Assembly (NCBI RefSeq): GCF_021172045.1
Contig: NZ_CP087164.1
Coordinates: 2,046,001 to 2,110,000, forward strand
Length of the DNA stretch: 64,000 bases
Source: Capillimicrobium parvum
Lineage (GTDB): Bacteria; Actinomycetota; Thermoleophilia; Solirubrobacterales; Solirubrobacteraceae
Reading direction: 5' to 3'
Shown: piece after piece, positions 32,498-40,570 of the stretch
Layout of the letters: the number at the start of each line of letters is the position of its first letter
Position numbering within the stretch: position 1 is the first letter of the stretch
Position numbers and translations under genes: made by a program
The notes under the pieces: model-generated
Seen by the model: the letters and a program-made list of their open reading frames with translations, nothing else
Told to the model about the DNA's origin: nothing
Database searches by the model: none

Positions 32498-33358
32498 ATG
32501 AAGGCACGCATGCTGACAGGGGCATCGCTGGCTGCAGTCCTCGCCCTGCCCGTCGCCGCCGAGGCCGCCGGGACCCTCTCCGCCGGACCGATCAAGGTCC
32601 GCGACTACAACATGACGGTCCTTGGCACCGACAGCGGCGCCAAGGACACGCTGACCGTCATGTTCAATCGCACGTCGGGCAAGTCGACGCAGCAGCACAT
32701 GTACAGCTTTGACTCGGGCGTGAAGGTCACGAAGACGTCGATGAAGGGCTCGCTCGGGCGATATGGCGCGGTGAACCTGAAGCTCGGCACCGTCCGCAAG
32801 ACCAAGGGGCGGGTGCCGGCGGGGTGCACCGGCCGCGCCGGGAGCGCGAGGAGCGGCACGTTCACCGGCTCGTTCCGGCTCGTCGCCGACACGACGTACT
32901 TCCGCACCGTGACGGCGAAGAAGCTGCCGGGAGTCGGCATCACGGGTGGCAGCATCAAGTGCAGCGGCGACGGCGGCACCGGTGGCGACGGCGGCGGCGG
33001 TGGCGCCGGCGGCGAGCCGATGCTGACCCACACGAAGATGGACGGCGCCGCGATGTTCACGTTCACCGCACGGCGCGGCGGCCAGACCGCCATGCAGATG
33101 GAGGATCAGGCGGCCACGGCGCCGGCGCGGATCATGCACATGATCTCCGGGGGCGGCCAGGGCCTGACCGTCGGAGGCGGTGGCGCGACCGCCACGGCCA
33201 AGGGCATCTCGCCGGACCTGTCGGGCACCGGCGTCTTCACGGGCGAGGGTGCCGCCGGGAACGTGGTGCCCGGGACGCTGGGCGGCGACCTGCGCGCGCG
33301 GTTCGACTCGATCGGCGCGATCAACATCGCGGGCGACGCGATGCTGATGAACCCGTAG
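32498..33358 (+). CDS. Secreted beta-rich protein of unknown function
   Basis: A 286-residue exported protein. The signal peptide MKARMLTGASLAAVLALPVAAEAAG is cleaved after AEA. The mature part begins GTLSAGPIKVRDYNMTVLG and reads as a beta-rich domain of short alternating strands (KDTLTVMFNRTSG, TGSFRLVADTTYFRTVTAKK). A Gly-rich linker (GDGGTGGDGGGGGAGG) leads to a second part, MLTHTKMDGAAMFTFTA, which ends GAINIAGDAMLMNP. AAGGAG lies six bases before the ATG at 32498, which is therefore preferred to the ATG at 32483. It is followed by a strong bidirectional terminator. It is presumably an extracellular or wall-associated protein; no enzymatic motif is seen. Confidence 0.75.
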   Translation: MKARMLTGASLAAVLALPVAAEAAGTLSAGPIKVRDYNMTVLGTDSGAKDTLTVMFNRTSGKSTQQHMYSFDSGVKVTKTSMKGSLGRYGAVNLKLGTVRKTKGRVPAGCTGRAGSARSGTFTGSFRLVADTTYFRTVTAKKLPGVGITGGSIKCSGDGGTGGDGGGGGAGGEPMLTHTKMDGAAMFTFTARRGGQTAMQMEDQAATAPARIMHMISGGGQGLTVGGGGATATAKGISPDLSGTGVFTGEGAAGNVVPGTLGGDLRARFDSIGAINIAGDAMLMNP

Positions 33359-33374
33359 GACTGGGTGACTCCGC

Positions 33375-33400
33375 GGCCGGGACGCGCAGGCGTCCCGGCC
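33375..33400. terminator. Bidirectional hairpin terminator
   Basis: A perfect 11-base stem, GGCCGGGACGC paired with GCGTCCCGGCC around GCAG. It lies between the stop of the plus-strand secreted protein and the stop of the minus-strand 88-residue protein, where a two-way terminator is expected. There is no T-run, as is usual at this G+C content. Confidence 0.8.
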
Positions 33401-33409
33401 GTGTCGCGG

Positions 33410-33676
33410 TCAGTCGTCGACGCCGCTCGTGTCGTCGTCCTCGTCCTCGTGCACGTCGATCTGCACGATCGTCGCGGCGATGGGCGGGTCGTCACGGGCG
33501 GCATGCAGCGTGCGCTGATCGTCGCCGGGAAGCTCCAGACGCCACTCGCCGCCGCCGAGCCACGTCAGCGTGGCGAGCTGCACGTCGCCGTCGGCGAACG
33601 TCACGGTCCCGGCGTCCGTGCGGTCGACCTGCACCGGGCGCCCGGTGTTCGTGCGATGCGTCTGCGGGAAGTCCAT
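33410..33676 (-). CDS. Small acidic-tailed protein
   Basis: An 88-residue protein starting MDFPQTHRTNTGRPVQVDRTDAG. A short beta-rich part (GTVTFADGDVQLATLTWLGGGEWRLELP) is followed by IVQIDVHEDEDDDTSGVDD, a strongly acidic C-terminus. It is not homologous to anything I recognise. The ATG at 33676 and the stop at 33410 fit between the bidirectional terminator and the adenosyltransferase gene upstream on the same strand, with a 42-base gap, so it may be the second gene of that transcript. It may be a small soluble binding or regulatory protein; no firm function. Confidence 0.55.
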   Translation of the reverse strand: MDFPQTHRTNTGRPVQVDRTDAGTVTFADGDVQLATLTWLGGGEWRLELPGDDQRTLHAARDDPPIAATIVQIDVHEDEDDDTSGVDD

Positions 33677-33718
33677 GGCCGCGAAATTATCTGCGCCGGG
33701 CGCCGTGTGCCGTGCCGA

Positions 33719-34279
33719 TCAGCGGAAGCGGCCGGGCTGCCAGAGCGGCTCCTCGCCGCCCGCGTTCGCGGCGCGGCTGAGGATGAAGAGCAGGTCGGAG
33801 AGCCGGTTGAGGTAGCGCACCACCTCCGGGTTCGCGTCCTGCACGAGCAGCGCCCGGCGCTCCGCGCGCCGGCAGACCGTGCGGCAGACGTGCAGGTGGG
33901 CGGCGGCGCGCGACCCGCCCGGCAGCACGAACGACTTCAGCGGCGCGAGCGTGGCGTTGACCTCGTCGCAGCGCTCCTCGAGCCAGGCGACCTGCTCGGG
34001 CACCACGCGCAGGCGCTCGCGGCCGCCGTCCCCGGACTCGGGCACGGAGAGGTCGGCGCCGACGTCGAAGAGGTCGTTCTGGATGTGGCCCAGCCACTGC
34101 GCCTGGTCGGCCGGCAGCTCGCCTGCGGCGAGCGCGAGGCCGAGCTGCGCGTTGAGCTCGTCGACCACCCCGTAGGCCTCGATGCGCGGGTGGGTCTTCG
34201 GCACCCGGCTCATGTCGCCGAGGTGCGTCTCGCCGCCGTCGCCGAGCTTCGTGTAGATGCGGGTGAGGTTGACGGTCAT
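33719..34279 (-). CDS. pduO: Cob(I)alamin adenosyltransferase (PduO type)
   Basis: A 186-residue PduO-type ATP:cob(I)alamin adenosyltransferase. It begins NLTRIYTKLGDGGETHLGD, the ATP-binding N-terminal motif, followed by RIEAYGVVDELNAQLGLAL. It continues with HIQNDLFDVGADLSVP, FVLPGGSRAAAHLHVCRTVCRRAERR and RYLNRLSDLLFILSRAAN, which form the five-helix bundle and trimer active site. It makes adenosylcobalamin from ATP and the reduced corrinoid, the last step in coenzyme B12 activation or salvage. AGGAGG is found just before the ATG at 34279. It is divergent from a DUF4430 lipoprotein, whose fold is related to the B12-binding transcobalamin domain; this suggests a corrinoid link. Confidence 0.93.
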   Translation of the reverse strand: MTVNLTRIYTKLGDGGETHLGDMSRVPKTHPRIEAYGVVDELNAQLGLALAAGELPADQAQWLGHIQNDLFDVGADLSVPESGDGGRERLRVVPEQVAWLEERCDEVNATLAPLKSFVLPGGSRAAAHLHVCRTVCRRAERRALLVQDANPEVVRYLNRLSDLLFILSRAANAGGEEPLWQPGRFR

Positions 34280-34339
34280 GGCCTCCTGGACCGTAGCGCG
34301 AACCGCGGCGGCCCACGGCCTACCCTGAGCGGCCGACCC

Positions 34340-35242
34340 ATGCGCCCCCTTCGTCTCGCCGCCCTGGCCGCCGTCGCGGCCGGCTCGCTCGCCCTCGGCG
34401 CGTGCGGCGGCAGGTCGCCGAGCGGGTCGAGCGACGTCTCGGTGCTCGTGACGCGCGACTCCGGTGCCCAGCGGGTCGGCGACGCCGGGCCGCAGCCGGC
34501 GGCCGGCGGCCAGACGCTGCTGAGCCTGCTGCGCGCGGGCTTCGACGTGCGCGAGTCCGGTGGGCGCGTGCAGGCGATCGACGGGACGCCCGGGCCGTGG
34601 CGCGTCTTCGTCAACGGGGTCCACGAGACGGGTGACCCCGCCAAGGCCGGCGTCCACGCGGGCGACCGCATCTGGTGGGACGCGCACCGGGTTGACGTGC
34701 CGGCGGTGATCGGCTCGTACCCGGAGCCGTTCGCCCACGGGCGGGACGGCAGGCGCTGGCCGGTTCGCGTGGAGTGCGTGCGCCACGGCGACAAGCGCTC
34801 GTGCGACGCGATCGCGAAGCGGCTGGGGGAGAGCGGCATCCTCGCGTCGCAGTCCCTCATCGGGACCGAGGGCGGCGACGAGAACCTGCGCGTGCTCGTC
34901 GGACCGTGGTCGGCGATGCGCGGCGATCGCGCTGCGCGGCTCGTCGACCTCGGCCCGCGGGCGTCCGGCGTCGCGGCCCGCTTCTCCGACGACGGGCGGT
35001 CGCTCGCGCTGCTCGACGCCGGCGGCCACGTCGTGCGGACCCTCGGTCCCGGGTCCGGCCTGATCGCCGCCACCGCGTTCGACGACCAGCCGCCGACCTG
35101 GTTCATCACCGGCACCGACGCCGCCGGGGTGGCCTCGGCGGTCCGGGCGTTCGACGAGGGGACGCTCGCCGATCGCTTCGCGTTGGCGGTCGGCGACGAC
35201 CGCGGCATCCCGCTCCCGCTGCGTTCGCCCGGCACTGACTGA
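34340..35242 (+). CDS. DUF4430-domain lipoprotein
   Basis: A 300-residue exported lipoprotein with lipobox SLALGAC (lipidated C22). Residues 35-115 form a DUF4430-like domain: VSVLVTRDSGAQRVG, GQTLLSLLRAGFDVRESGGRVQAIDG, WRVFVNGV and GDRIWWDAH. This domain resembles the C-terminal fold of transcobalamin. The remaining part, DVPAVIGSYPEPFAHGRDG and onward, has no clear family and might be a second binding domain. It is divergent from the adenosyltransferase by 60 bases, so a role in capturing cobalamin or cobinamide outside the membrane is a fair hypothesis. Its gene ends 55 bases before the transhydrogenase operon. Confidence 0.82.
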   Translation: MRPLRLAALAAVAAGSLALGACGGRSPSGSSDVSVLVTRDSGAQRVGDAGPQPAAGGQTLLSLLRAGFDVRESGGRVQAIDGTPGPWRVFVNGVHETGDPAKAGVHAGDRIWWDAHRVDVPAVIGSYPEPFAHGRDGRRWPVRVECVRHGDKRSCDAIAKRLGESGILASQSLIGTEGGDENLRVLVGPWSAMRGDRAARLVDLGPRASGVAARFSDDGRSLALLDAGGHVVRTLGPGSGLIAATAFDDQPPTWFITGTDAAGVASAVRAFDEGTLADRFALAVGDDRGIPLPLRSPGTD

Positions 35243-35297
35243 GGCAGCACCGTCCCGCCGGTCGTCCGCCGGACCTTTCGGTTAGGTTTCCCGCCTC

Positions 35298-36419
35298 ATG
35301 CGACTGGGGGTTCCTGCCGAGACGGCTGCGGGCGAGACGCGCGTTGCGCTCGTGCCCGAGGTGGTCAAGCGCCTTGTGGCCAAGGGCCTGGACGTCCGCG
35401 TGGCGCCCGGCGCGGGTGCACGCGCGCTGATCCCGGACGCGGCGTTCGCTGAGGCGGGGGCCGAGCTGTCCGACGACGTCTGGGGCTGCGACGTGGTGCT
35501 GAAGGTCGCGCCGCCGGCCGAGGAGGAGATCGGCCGATTGGGTGCCGATTCGGTGCTGTTGGGGTTCTTGAACCCGTTGGGCGCGCCGGGGACGGTGGGT
35601 GCGCTGGCGTCGGCCGGGGTGACCGCGTTCGCGGTGGAGGCGATCCCGCGGATCTCGCGGGCGCAGTCGATGGATGCGTTGTCGTCGCAGTCGAATGTGG
35701 CGGGGTTGAAGTCGGTGATCCTGGCGGCGGAGGTGCTGCCGCGGTTCTTTCCGATGCTGATGACGGCGGCGGGGACGATCCCGCCGGCGAAGGTGCTGGT
35801 GCTCGGCGCTGGGGTGGCGGGGCTGCAGGCGCTGGCGACGGCGAAGCGGCTGGGCGCGAAGACGACCGGTTATGACGTGCGTCCGGAGGTGGCCGAGCAG
35901 GTCCGGTCGCTGGGCGCGCAGTTCCTGGACCTCGGGATCTCGGCGGCCGGTGAGGGTGGCTATGCGCGAGAGCTGACCGAAGAGGAGCGCGCCGCGCAGC
36001 AGCAGGCGTTGACGGATGCGATCAAGGGCTTTGACGTGGTGATCACGACGGCGCTGGTGCCGGGCCGGCCGGCGCCGCGGCTGGTGACCGCGGAGGCGGT
36101 GGCGGGGATGGCGCCGGGCAGCGTCATCATCGACCTCGCGGGCGAGACGGGCGGCAACTGCGAGCTGACCGTGCCGGGGGAGACGGTGGTTCGTGAGGAT
36201 GTGACGATCGTCTCGCCGCTGAACCTGCCGGCGTCGATGCCGCAGCACGCCTCGATGCTCTACGCCCGCAACCTGCTGGCGTTCCTGGACCTCGTGGTCG
36301 GCGAGGACGGCCGGCTGAATTTGAACTTCGAGGACGAGATCGTCGCCGGGGCGTGTGTGGCGCGCGGCGGCGAGGTCGTCCATCCCGCTGTCAAGACTGC
36401 CTTGGAGGCCACGGCCTGA
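35298..36419 (+). CDS. pntAA: NAD(P) transhydrogenase alpha subunit part 1 (dI)
   Basis: A 373-residue protein that is domain I of the proton-translocating transhydrogenase, which binds NAD(H). It starts RLGVPAETAAGETRVALVPEVVKRLV, has the RISRAQSMDALSSQSNVAGLKSVI segment (RQD-loop region), the Rossmann fold VLVLGAGVAGLQALATAKRLGA and the C-terminal NLPASMPQHASMLYARNLLAFL. It passes hydride to domain III across the membrane complex. The stop overlaps the ATG of pntAB (TGATG), so the three subunits are synthesised together in an operon pntAA-pntAB-pntB, the arrangement of the split bacterial enzyme. It provides NADPH from the proton gradient. Confidence 0.95.
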   Translation: MRLGVPAETAAGETRVALVPEVVKRLVAKGLDVRVAPGAGARALIPDAAFAEAGAELSDDVWGCDVVLKVAPPAEEEIGRLGADSVLLGFLNPLGAPGTVGALASAGVTAFAVEAIPRISRAQSMDALSSQSNVAGLKSVILAAEVLPRFFPMLMTAAGTIPPAKVLVLGAGVAGLQALATAKRLGAKTTGYDVRPEVAEQVRSLGAQFLDLGISAAGEGGYARELTEEERAAQQQALTDAIKGFDVVITTALVPGRPAPRLVTAEAVAGMAPGSVIIDLAGETGGNCELTVPGETVVREDVTIVSPLNLPASMPQHASMLYARNLLAFLDLVVGEDGRLNLNFEDEIVAGACVARGGEVVHPAVKTALEATA

Positions 36420-36760
36420 TGTTGGTCACGAATCTGGCGATCCTGGTGTTGGCGGGCTTTGTGGGCTACTACGTGATCTCGAAGGTCCCGAACACGCTGC
36501 ATACGCCGTTGATGTCGGGTACGAACGCGATTCACGGGATCGTGCTGCTCGGCGGCCTGGTGGTGTTGGGGCTGGGCGTGGACGGCTGGCTGAGCAAGCT
36601 GCTGCTGGTGATCGCGATCGCGTTCGGCACGATCAACGTCGTCGGCGGCTTTCTGGTGACCGACCGGATGCTGGAGATGTTCAAGGGCAAGGATCCGAAG
36701 AAGGTGGCGGCGAAGGTCGAGGCGGCCGGGGAGATCGAGCCGGGGGCGGGCCCGCAGTGA
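36419..36760 (+). CDS. pntAB: NAD(P) transhydrogenase alpha subunit part 2 (membrane part)
   Basis: A 113-residue membrane subunit with three or four hydrophobic segments (LAILVLAGFVGYYVISKVP, GIVLLGGLVVLGLG, LLLVIAIAFGTINVVGGFLVTDRMLEMF). The motif HTPLMSGTNAIHGIV is the hallmark of the membrane domain II alpha part, and its conserved residues line the proton path. The tail is short and charged (KGKDPKKVAAKVEAAGE). It starts inside the stop of pntAA and ends inside the start of pntB. Its split from pntAA is typical of the two-gene alpha type. Confidence 0.93.
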   Translation: MLVTNLAILVLAGFVGYYVISKVPNTLHTPLMSGTNAIHGIVLLGGLVVLGLGVDGWLSKLLLVIAIAFGTINVVGGFLVTDRMLEMFKGKDPKKVAAKVEAAGEIEPGAGPQ

Positions 36761-38175
36761 TGTCGCTGCCGTTCGCGTCGTTCGTGCACGACGACGAGTT
36801 CATCTACGTCCTCTACATCATCGCCTTCGCTCTGTTCATCATCGGGCTGGGCGGGCTGACGGGTCCGCGCACGGCGGTGCGCGGCAACCGCATCGCGGCG
36901 GTCGGCATGGCGATCGCCGTGATCGCGACGCTCCTGATCGACGGGATGGGCAACTGGGTGCTCATCGTGATGGGCGTCGTGGTCGGCACGGTGGTCGGTG
37001 TCCCGGCGGCACGCAACGTGAAGATGACGGCGATGCCGCAGATGGTGGCGCTGTTCAACGGCGTCGGCGGCGGCGCGGTCGCGCTGATCGCGTGGGCGGA
37101 GTTCCGCAACACGGGCGGCTTCTCGGGCGAGGCGACCTACGTGGTGGTCTTCGAGCTGTTCGCGGCGATCGTGGGGTCGATCTCGTTCTGGGGCTCGAAC
37201 ATCGCGTTCGCCAAGCTGCAGGAGATCCTGCCGGGCAAGCCGATCGTGCTGCCCGCCCAGCAGCTGATCAACGTCGCGCTGCTGGCGGTCTGCGTCGGCT
37301 TCGGCGTGGCGATCGCGACCGGCACCGACAGCCAGTGGGTGTTCATCGGGATCCTGGTCGCGGCGGCGCTTCTGGGCAACTTCGTCGTGCTGCCGATCGG
37401 CGGCGCGGACATGCCCGTGGTCATCTCGATGCTCAACGCGTTCACCGGCCTGTCGGCGGCGGCGACCGGCATGGCGCTCAACAACCCGGCGCTGATCGTC
37501 GCGGGCATGATCGTCGGCGCGTCCGGCTCGATCCTGACCAACCTGATGGCCAAGGCGATGAACCGCTCGATCCCGAGCATCGTGGCGGGCGGCTTCGGCG
37601 GCGCCGGCGCGCTGCCCGCCGCGGGCGCCGACGGCATCGATCGCACCGCCCGCTCGACCACGGCCAGCGACGCCGCCGTGCAGATGGCCTACGCGAGCAG
37701 CGTGATGATCGTGCCCGGCTACGGGATGGCGGTCGCCCAGGCCCAGCACGCCGTCCGAGAGCTCACCATCGAGCTCGAGAAGCGCGGCGTCGAGGTCAAC
37801 TTCGCCATCCACCCCGTCGCGGGCCGCATGCCCGGCCACATGAACGTGCTGCTCGCCGAGGCCGACGTGCCCTACGACCAGCTCAAGGAGATGGAGCAGG
37901 CCAACCCCCTGTTCCCCCGCACCGACGTGTCGCTGATCATCGGCGCCAACGACGTCACCAACCCGGCGGCCAACGACGACCCGGGCAGCCCGATCTACGG
38001 GATGCCCATCCTCGAGGTCGACCGCTCGCAGTCGGTGATCGTGCTCAAGCGCTCGATGAACTCCGGGTTCGCCGGCATCGACAACCCCCTCTTCTACGCC
38101 GACAACACCTCGATGCTCTTCGGCGACGCGAAGAGCTCGGTCCAGGAGATCACGACCGAGCTCTCCGAGTTCTAG
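36760..38175 (+). CDS. pntB: NAD(P) transhydrogenase beta subunit
   Basis: A 471-residue protein. The first 260 residues contain about eight membrane helices (IAFALFIIGLGGLTGPRTAVRGN, MPQMVALFNGVGGGAVALIAW, FVVLPIGGADMPVVISMLNAFTGLSAAATGMAL). The soluble domain III, which binds NADP(H), follows, with MIVPGYGMAVAQAQH, VNFAIHPVAGRMPGHMNVLLAEA, LIIGANDVTNPAA and VIVLKRSMNSGFAGIDNPLF. It completes the proton-translocating enzyme with pntAA and pntAB. The gene is last in the operon; only ten bases separate its stop from the convergent sulfatase stop, so readthrough in either direction is possible. Confidence 0.95.
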   Translation: MSLPFASFVHDDEFIYVLYIIAFALFIIGLGGLTGPRTAVRGNRIAAVGMAIAVIATLLIDGMGNWVLIVMGVVVGTVVGVPAARNVKMTAMPQMVALFNGVGGGAVALIAWAEFRNTGGFSGEATYVVVFELFAAIVGSISFWGSNIAFAKLQEILPGKPIVLPAQQLINVALLAVCVGFGVAIATGTDSQWVFIGILVAAALLGNFVVLPIGGADMPVVISMLNAFTGLSAAATGMALNNPALIVAGMIVGASGSILTNLMAKAMNRSIPSIVAGGFGGAGALPAAGADGIDRTARSTTASDAAVQMAYASSVMIVPGYGMAVAQAQHAVRELTIELEKRGVEVNFAIHPVAGRMPGHMNVLLAEADVPYDQLKEMEQANPLFPRTDVSLIIGANDVTNPAANDDPGSPIYGMPILEVDRSQSVIVLKRSMNSGFAGIDNPLFYADNTSMLFGDAKSSVQEITTELSEF

Positions 38176-38185
38176 TTACGTTCGC

Positions 38186-39814
38186 TCAGGCGATCGCCGG
38201 GGCCTGGCGTCGCTGCGGGCCCTGGGTGATCGGCTGCGGCGTGTTGGCCAGCGGCTGCAGCCGCTGCGCCTTGACCTTCGACAGCTTGCGCCGCAGCCGC
38301 AGGTACTGCTTCTGCTCGCCCGGCGTGCGCCTGTAGTCGGGGTGGGCGAGGTTCCTGCGCTCCAGCGGGTCGCGCTTGAGGTCGTACATCTCCCACTGGT
38401 GCGGCGTGTCGCTGTTGGGGTCCCAGTACTCCGCGATCTTCCAGCGCTGCTCGCGGATGCTGACGATGTGCTGCGGCGGCTGGACGTACGGGCCGGCCTT
38501 CTGCCCGGCCTGGAAGTCGTCGAACGTGAAGACGACGTAGTCCTGCGGCGGGCGCGACGTGCGGCCGAGGATGTGATCGGAGTAGTCGACGCCCTGCCAG
38601 TCCGCGCGCGCCGACGACGGGGCGTTCACCAGGCTGGCCAGCGTGGGCAGGAAGTCCACGTGGGACACCATCGCCTGCGAGGTCGCCGGCCGGCTCCACA
38701 GCTGCGGGTTGGAGTACACGAGCGGGACCCGCAGCGTCTCCTCGTAGAAGTTGTAGTTCTTCTGGCGCATCCCGCCGTGGCAGAGGCCCATCTCGCCGTG
38801 GTCCGACGTGCGGATCACCACGGTGTCGTCGAGCATGTCCTGGCGCGTCAGCGTATTGAGGATGTCCACGAGGTACGCGTCGGACGCCTTCATCAGGTTG
38901 CCGTAGAAGTTGATGTAGGCCTTCTTCTGCTCCCGGGTCGTCAGCCGGCCGGAGAGCTGGAACAGGCGGACGAACTGGGCCTGCACCGACGGCTTGGTCG
39001 ACAGGTCCTCGGCGACCGTCGGCGGCAGGTCGATGTCGCCCTCCAGCCACGAGTCGTCGTAGCCGCCGTCGAGGTAGTTCTTCGGATACAGCAGCACGTC
39101 GTGCGGGTTGACCAGAGACACGATCATGAAGAACGGCTGCTGCTGGGCGGCCGCGCTCGTCAGGTACTGCTGCACGCCCTCGAGGCCCGCGGCGGGGTCG
39201 CCCTGGCCGTCCATGTAGCGGCCGTCGTGGTCGTAGGCGCCGCCGCCCTCCTGGCTGATGTCCTGGTTGGCGCCGCCGTCCGGCGGGTTCCAGCGCGCGA
39301 AGCCGTACCGCTCGGTGTCCTCAGGCGTGAACGTGTTGCCGTTGATCGGCTTGGTGAGGTGCCACTTGCCCTTGTAGACGACGTTGTAGCCCGCCGCCGA
39401 CATCACCGAGGCGATGTTCTTGAAGTCCAGCGGCAGTTCGACCTGCGGGTACTGGTCCTCGGGCATGTCCTCCTCGAGCGTGTACTTCACGCCGTGCTGG
39501 GCCGGGAAGTAGCCCGTGAGCAGCGAGGCGCGCGAGGGGGAGCACATGCACGCATTGCAGAACGCGTTCTCGAACGTGAGGCCGTGGTTCTTCAGCCGCA
39601 TCAGGCCGGGCAGGTTCTTCTGCGCCCAGTCCCGCGGGAAGTGCATGATGTCGCGGTCCTGGTCGGTGATGAACATGATGATGTTCTTCCCCGCCACGCC
39701 GCCCGAGCCGTGCCCGTTCTGCGCCGCCGCCGTCCCCGTCGCGGCCTGGCCGCCCAGCATCAATGCCGGCGCGGCCACGGCCGCAGACTGCAGAAGCTCC
39801 CTCCGGTTCAGCAC
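38186..39814 (-). CDS. Tat-exported type I sulfatase
   Basis: A 542-residue sulfatase of the alkaline-phosphatase superfamily. The N-terminus LNRRELLQSAAVAAPALMLGG is a twin-arginine signal, fitting export of a folded enzyme. Metal-binding residues are in IIMFITDQDRD. The formylglycine motif is CSPSRASLLTG (Cys-91), to be converted by a formylglycine-generating enzyme. Other marks are GKWHL, NPHDVLLYP and RTSDHGEMG, the second set of metal ligands. It hydrolyses an organic sulfate ester outside the membrane, substrate unknown. The GTG start at 39814 has AAGGAGG nine bases upstream. The C-terminal RRTPGEQKQYLRLRRKLSKVKAQRLQ is a basic helical tail. Confidence 0.93.
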   Translation of the reverse strand: MLNRRELLQSAAVAAPALMLGGQAATGTAAAQNGHGSGGVAGKNIIMFITDQDRDIMHFPRDWAQKNLPGLMRLKNHGLTFENAFCNACMCSPSRASLLTGYFPAQHGVKYTLEEDMPEDQYPQVELPLDFKNIASVMSAAGYNVVYKGKWHLTKPINGNTFTPEDTERYGFARWNPPDGGANQDISQEGGGAYDHDGRYMDGQGDPAAGLEGVQQYLTSAAAQQQPFFMIVSLVNPHDVLLYPKNYLDGGYDDSWLEGDIDLPPTVAEDLSTKPSVQAQFVRLFQLSGRLTTREQKKAYINFYGNLMKASDAYLVDILNTLTRQDMLDDTVVIRTSDHGEMGLCHGGMRQKNYNFYEETLRVPLVYSNPQLWSRPATSQAMVSHVDFLPTLASLVNAPSSARADWQGVDYSDHILGRTSRPPQDYVVFTFDDFQAGQKAGPYVQPPQHIVSIREQRWKIAEYWDPNSDTPHQWEMYDLKRDPLERRNLAHPDYRRTPGEQKQYLRLRRKLSKVKAQRLQPLANTPQPITQGPQRRQAPAIA

Positions 39815-39868
39815 GTTCCTGTTCCTCCTTGGTGTCGTTCGTGACGCTCTGTCATCGGCTCGGCATCC

Positions 39869-40051
39869 TTGCAGACTCTGCGCTTCGAGCACCTGCTCAC
39901 CCGCGCATCAGGTGTCGCGACCTCCCGGCGCCCGGTCCGCGCGGCGATCCAGGCCCCGGTGTCGCCGGCGCTGCAGCTGGTCCAGCAGCAGGCGCACACC
40001 GACTGGTTCTCGCAGCCGCCGAGCGAGTTCACGCGCGCGAGCGACAACTGA
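39869..40051 (+). CDS. Possible 60-residue protein divergent from sulfatase
   Basis: A short plus-strand frame with a TTG start at 39869. It reads MQTLRFEHLLTRASGVATSR, then APVSPALQLVQQQAHTDWFSQPPSEFTRASDN. The second half has a more natural residue mix (Gln, His, Asp, Trp) than the antisense Arg/Ala frames around it. No Shine-Dalgarno sequence is visible, and I recognise no family. It starts 55 bases from the sulfatase start on the opposite strand. It may be real, or the 3' part of a remnant. Confidence 0.35.
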   Translation: MQTLRFEHLLTRASGVATSRRPVRAAIQAPVSPALQLVQQQAHTDWFSQPPSEFTRASDN

Positions 40052-40108
40052 CGCCACCTGACGGGGCGGCTCGCGGGCGCGCTGGGCCGGCTTGCCGCGA
40101 GGAGTAGT

Positions 40109-40468
40109 GTGCGCCCGGTGACCGCGCTGCTCCCCAAGGCGGCGGTCGCCGCCGCACTCGCCCTGGTGCTGGCCCGGGCATTCATGGGACCGCCGCCGCG
40201 GCGGCTCCATCCCCTGCTGACGCTCATCGCCGGGTTCGTCGGCCTCATCGGCTACCCGATCGCCGTGCTGGTCGCGGCCGACCGCCACCCGCAGCTCGCG
40301 TCGATCCTGCTGGGCGGCGCGGTCGCGTCGATGGCGGTCGCGTTCTGGGCCGCGCGCGGCCCCAGCGACGACGAAGGCGACGACGACGACGAGGGGCCCG
40401 AGCCTCCGGTCGACTGGGAGGCGTTCGACCGCGAGCGCGAGCGCTGGGACTGGTCCGCGACGCGGTAG
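40109..40468 (+). CDS. Small membrane protein with acidic tail
   Basis: A 119-residue protein. Three hydrophobic stretches (ALLPKAAVAAALALVLARAFM, LLTLIAGFVGLIGYPIAVLVAA, SILLGGAVASMAVAFWAA) are followed by a strongly acidic segment DDEGDDDDEGPEPP and a closing VDWEAFDRERERWDW helix. A GGAG sits four bases before the GTG at 40109; the GTG at 40118 is an alternative start. I do not recognise a named family. The tail faces the cytoplasm if the positive-inside rule holds. It is followed after about 100 bases by the DUF72 gene on the same strand. Confidence 0.6.
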   Translation: MRPVTALLPKAAVAAALALVLARAFMGPPPRRLHPLLTLIAGFVGLIGYPIAVLVAADRHPQLASILLGGAVASMAVAFWAARGPSDDEGDDDDEGPEPPVDWEAFDRERERWDWSATR

Positions 40469-40570
40469 TGGTCGTCCCGTCAGGCGCTCGCGCCGTGTGC
40501 AGCGCGAGGACGAGGACCATCAGCCCGCGATCTGCCGCCGTCCGCCCTCCATCGGGTAGTACCGCCGGCG

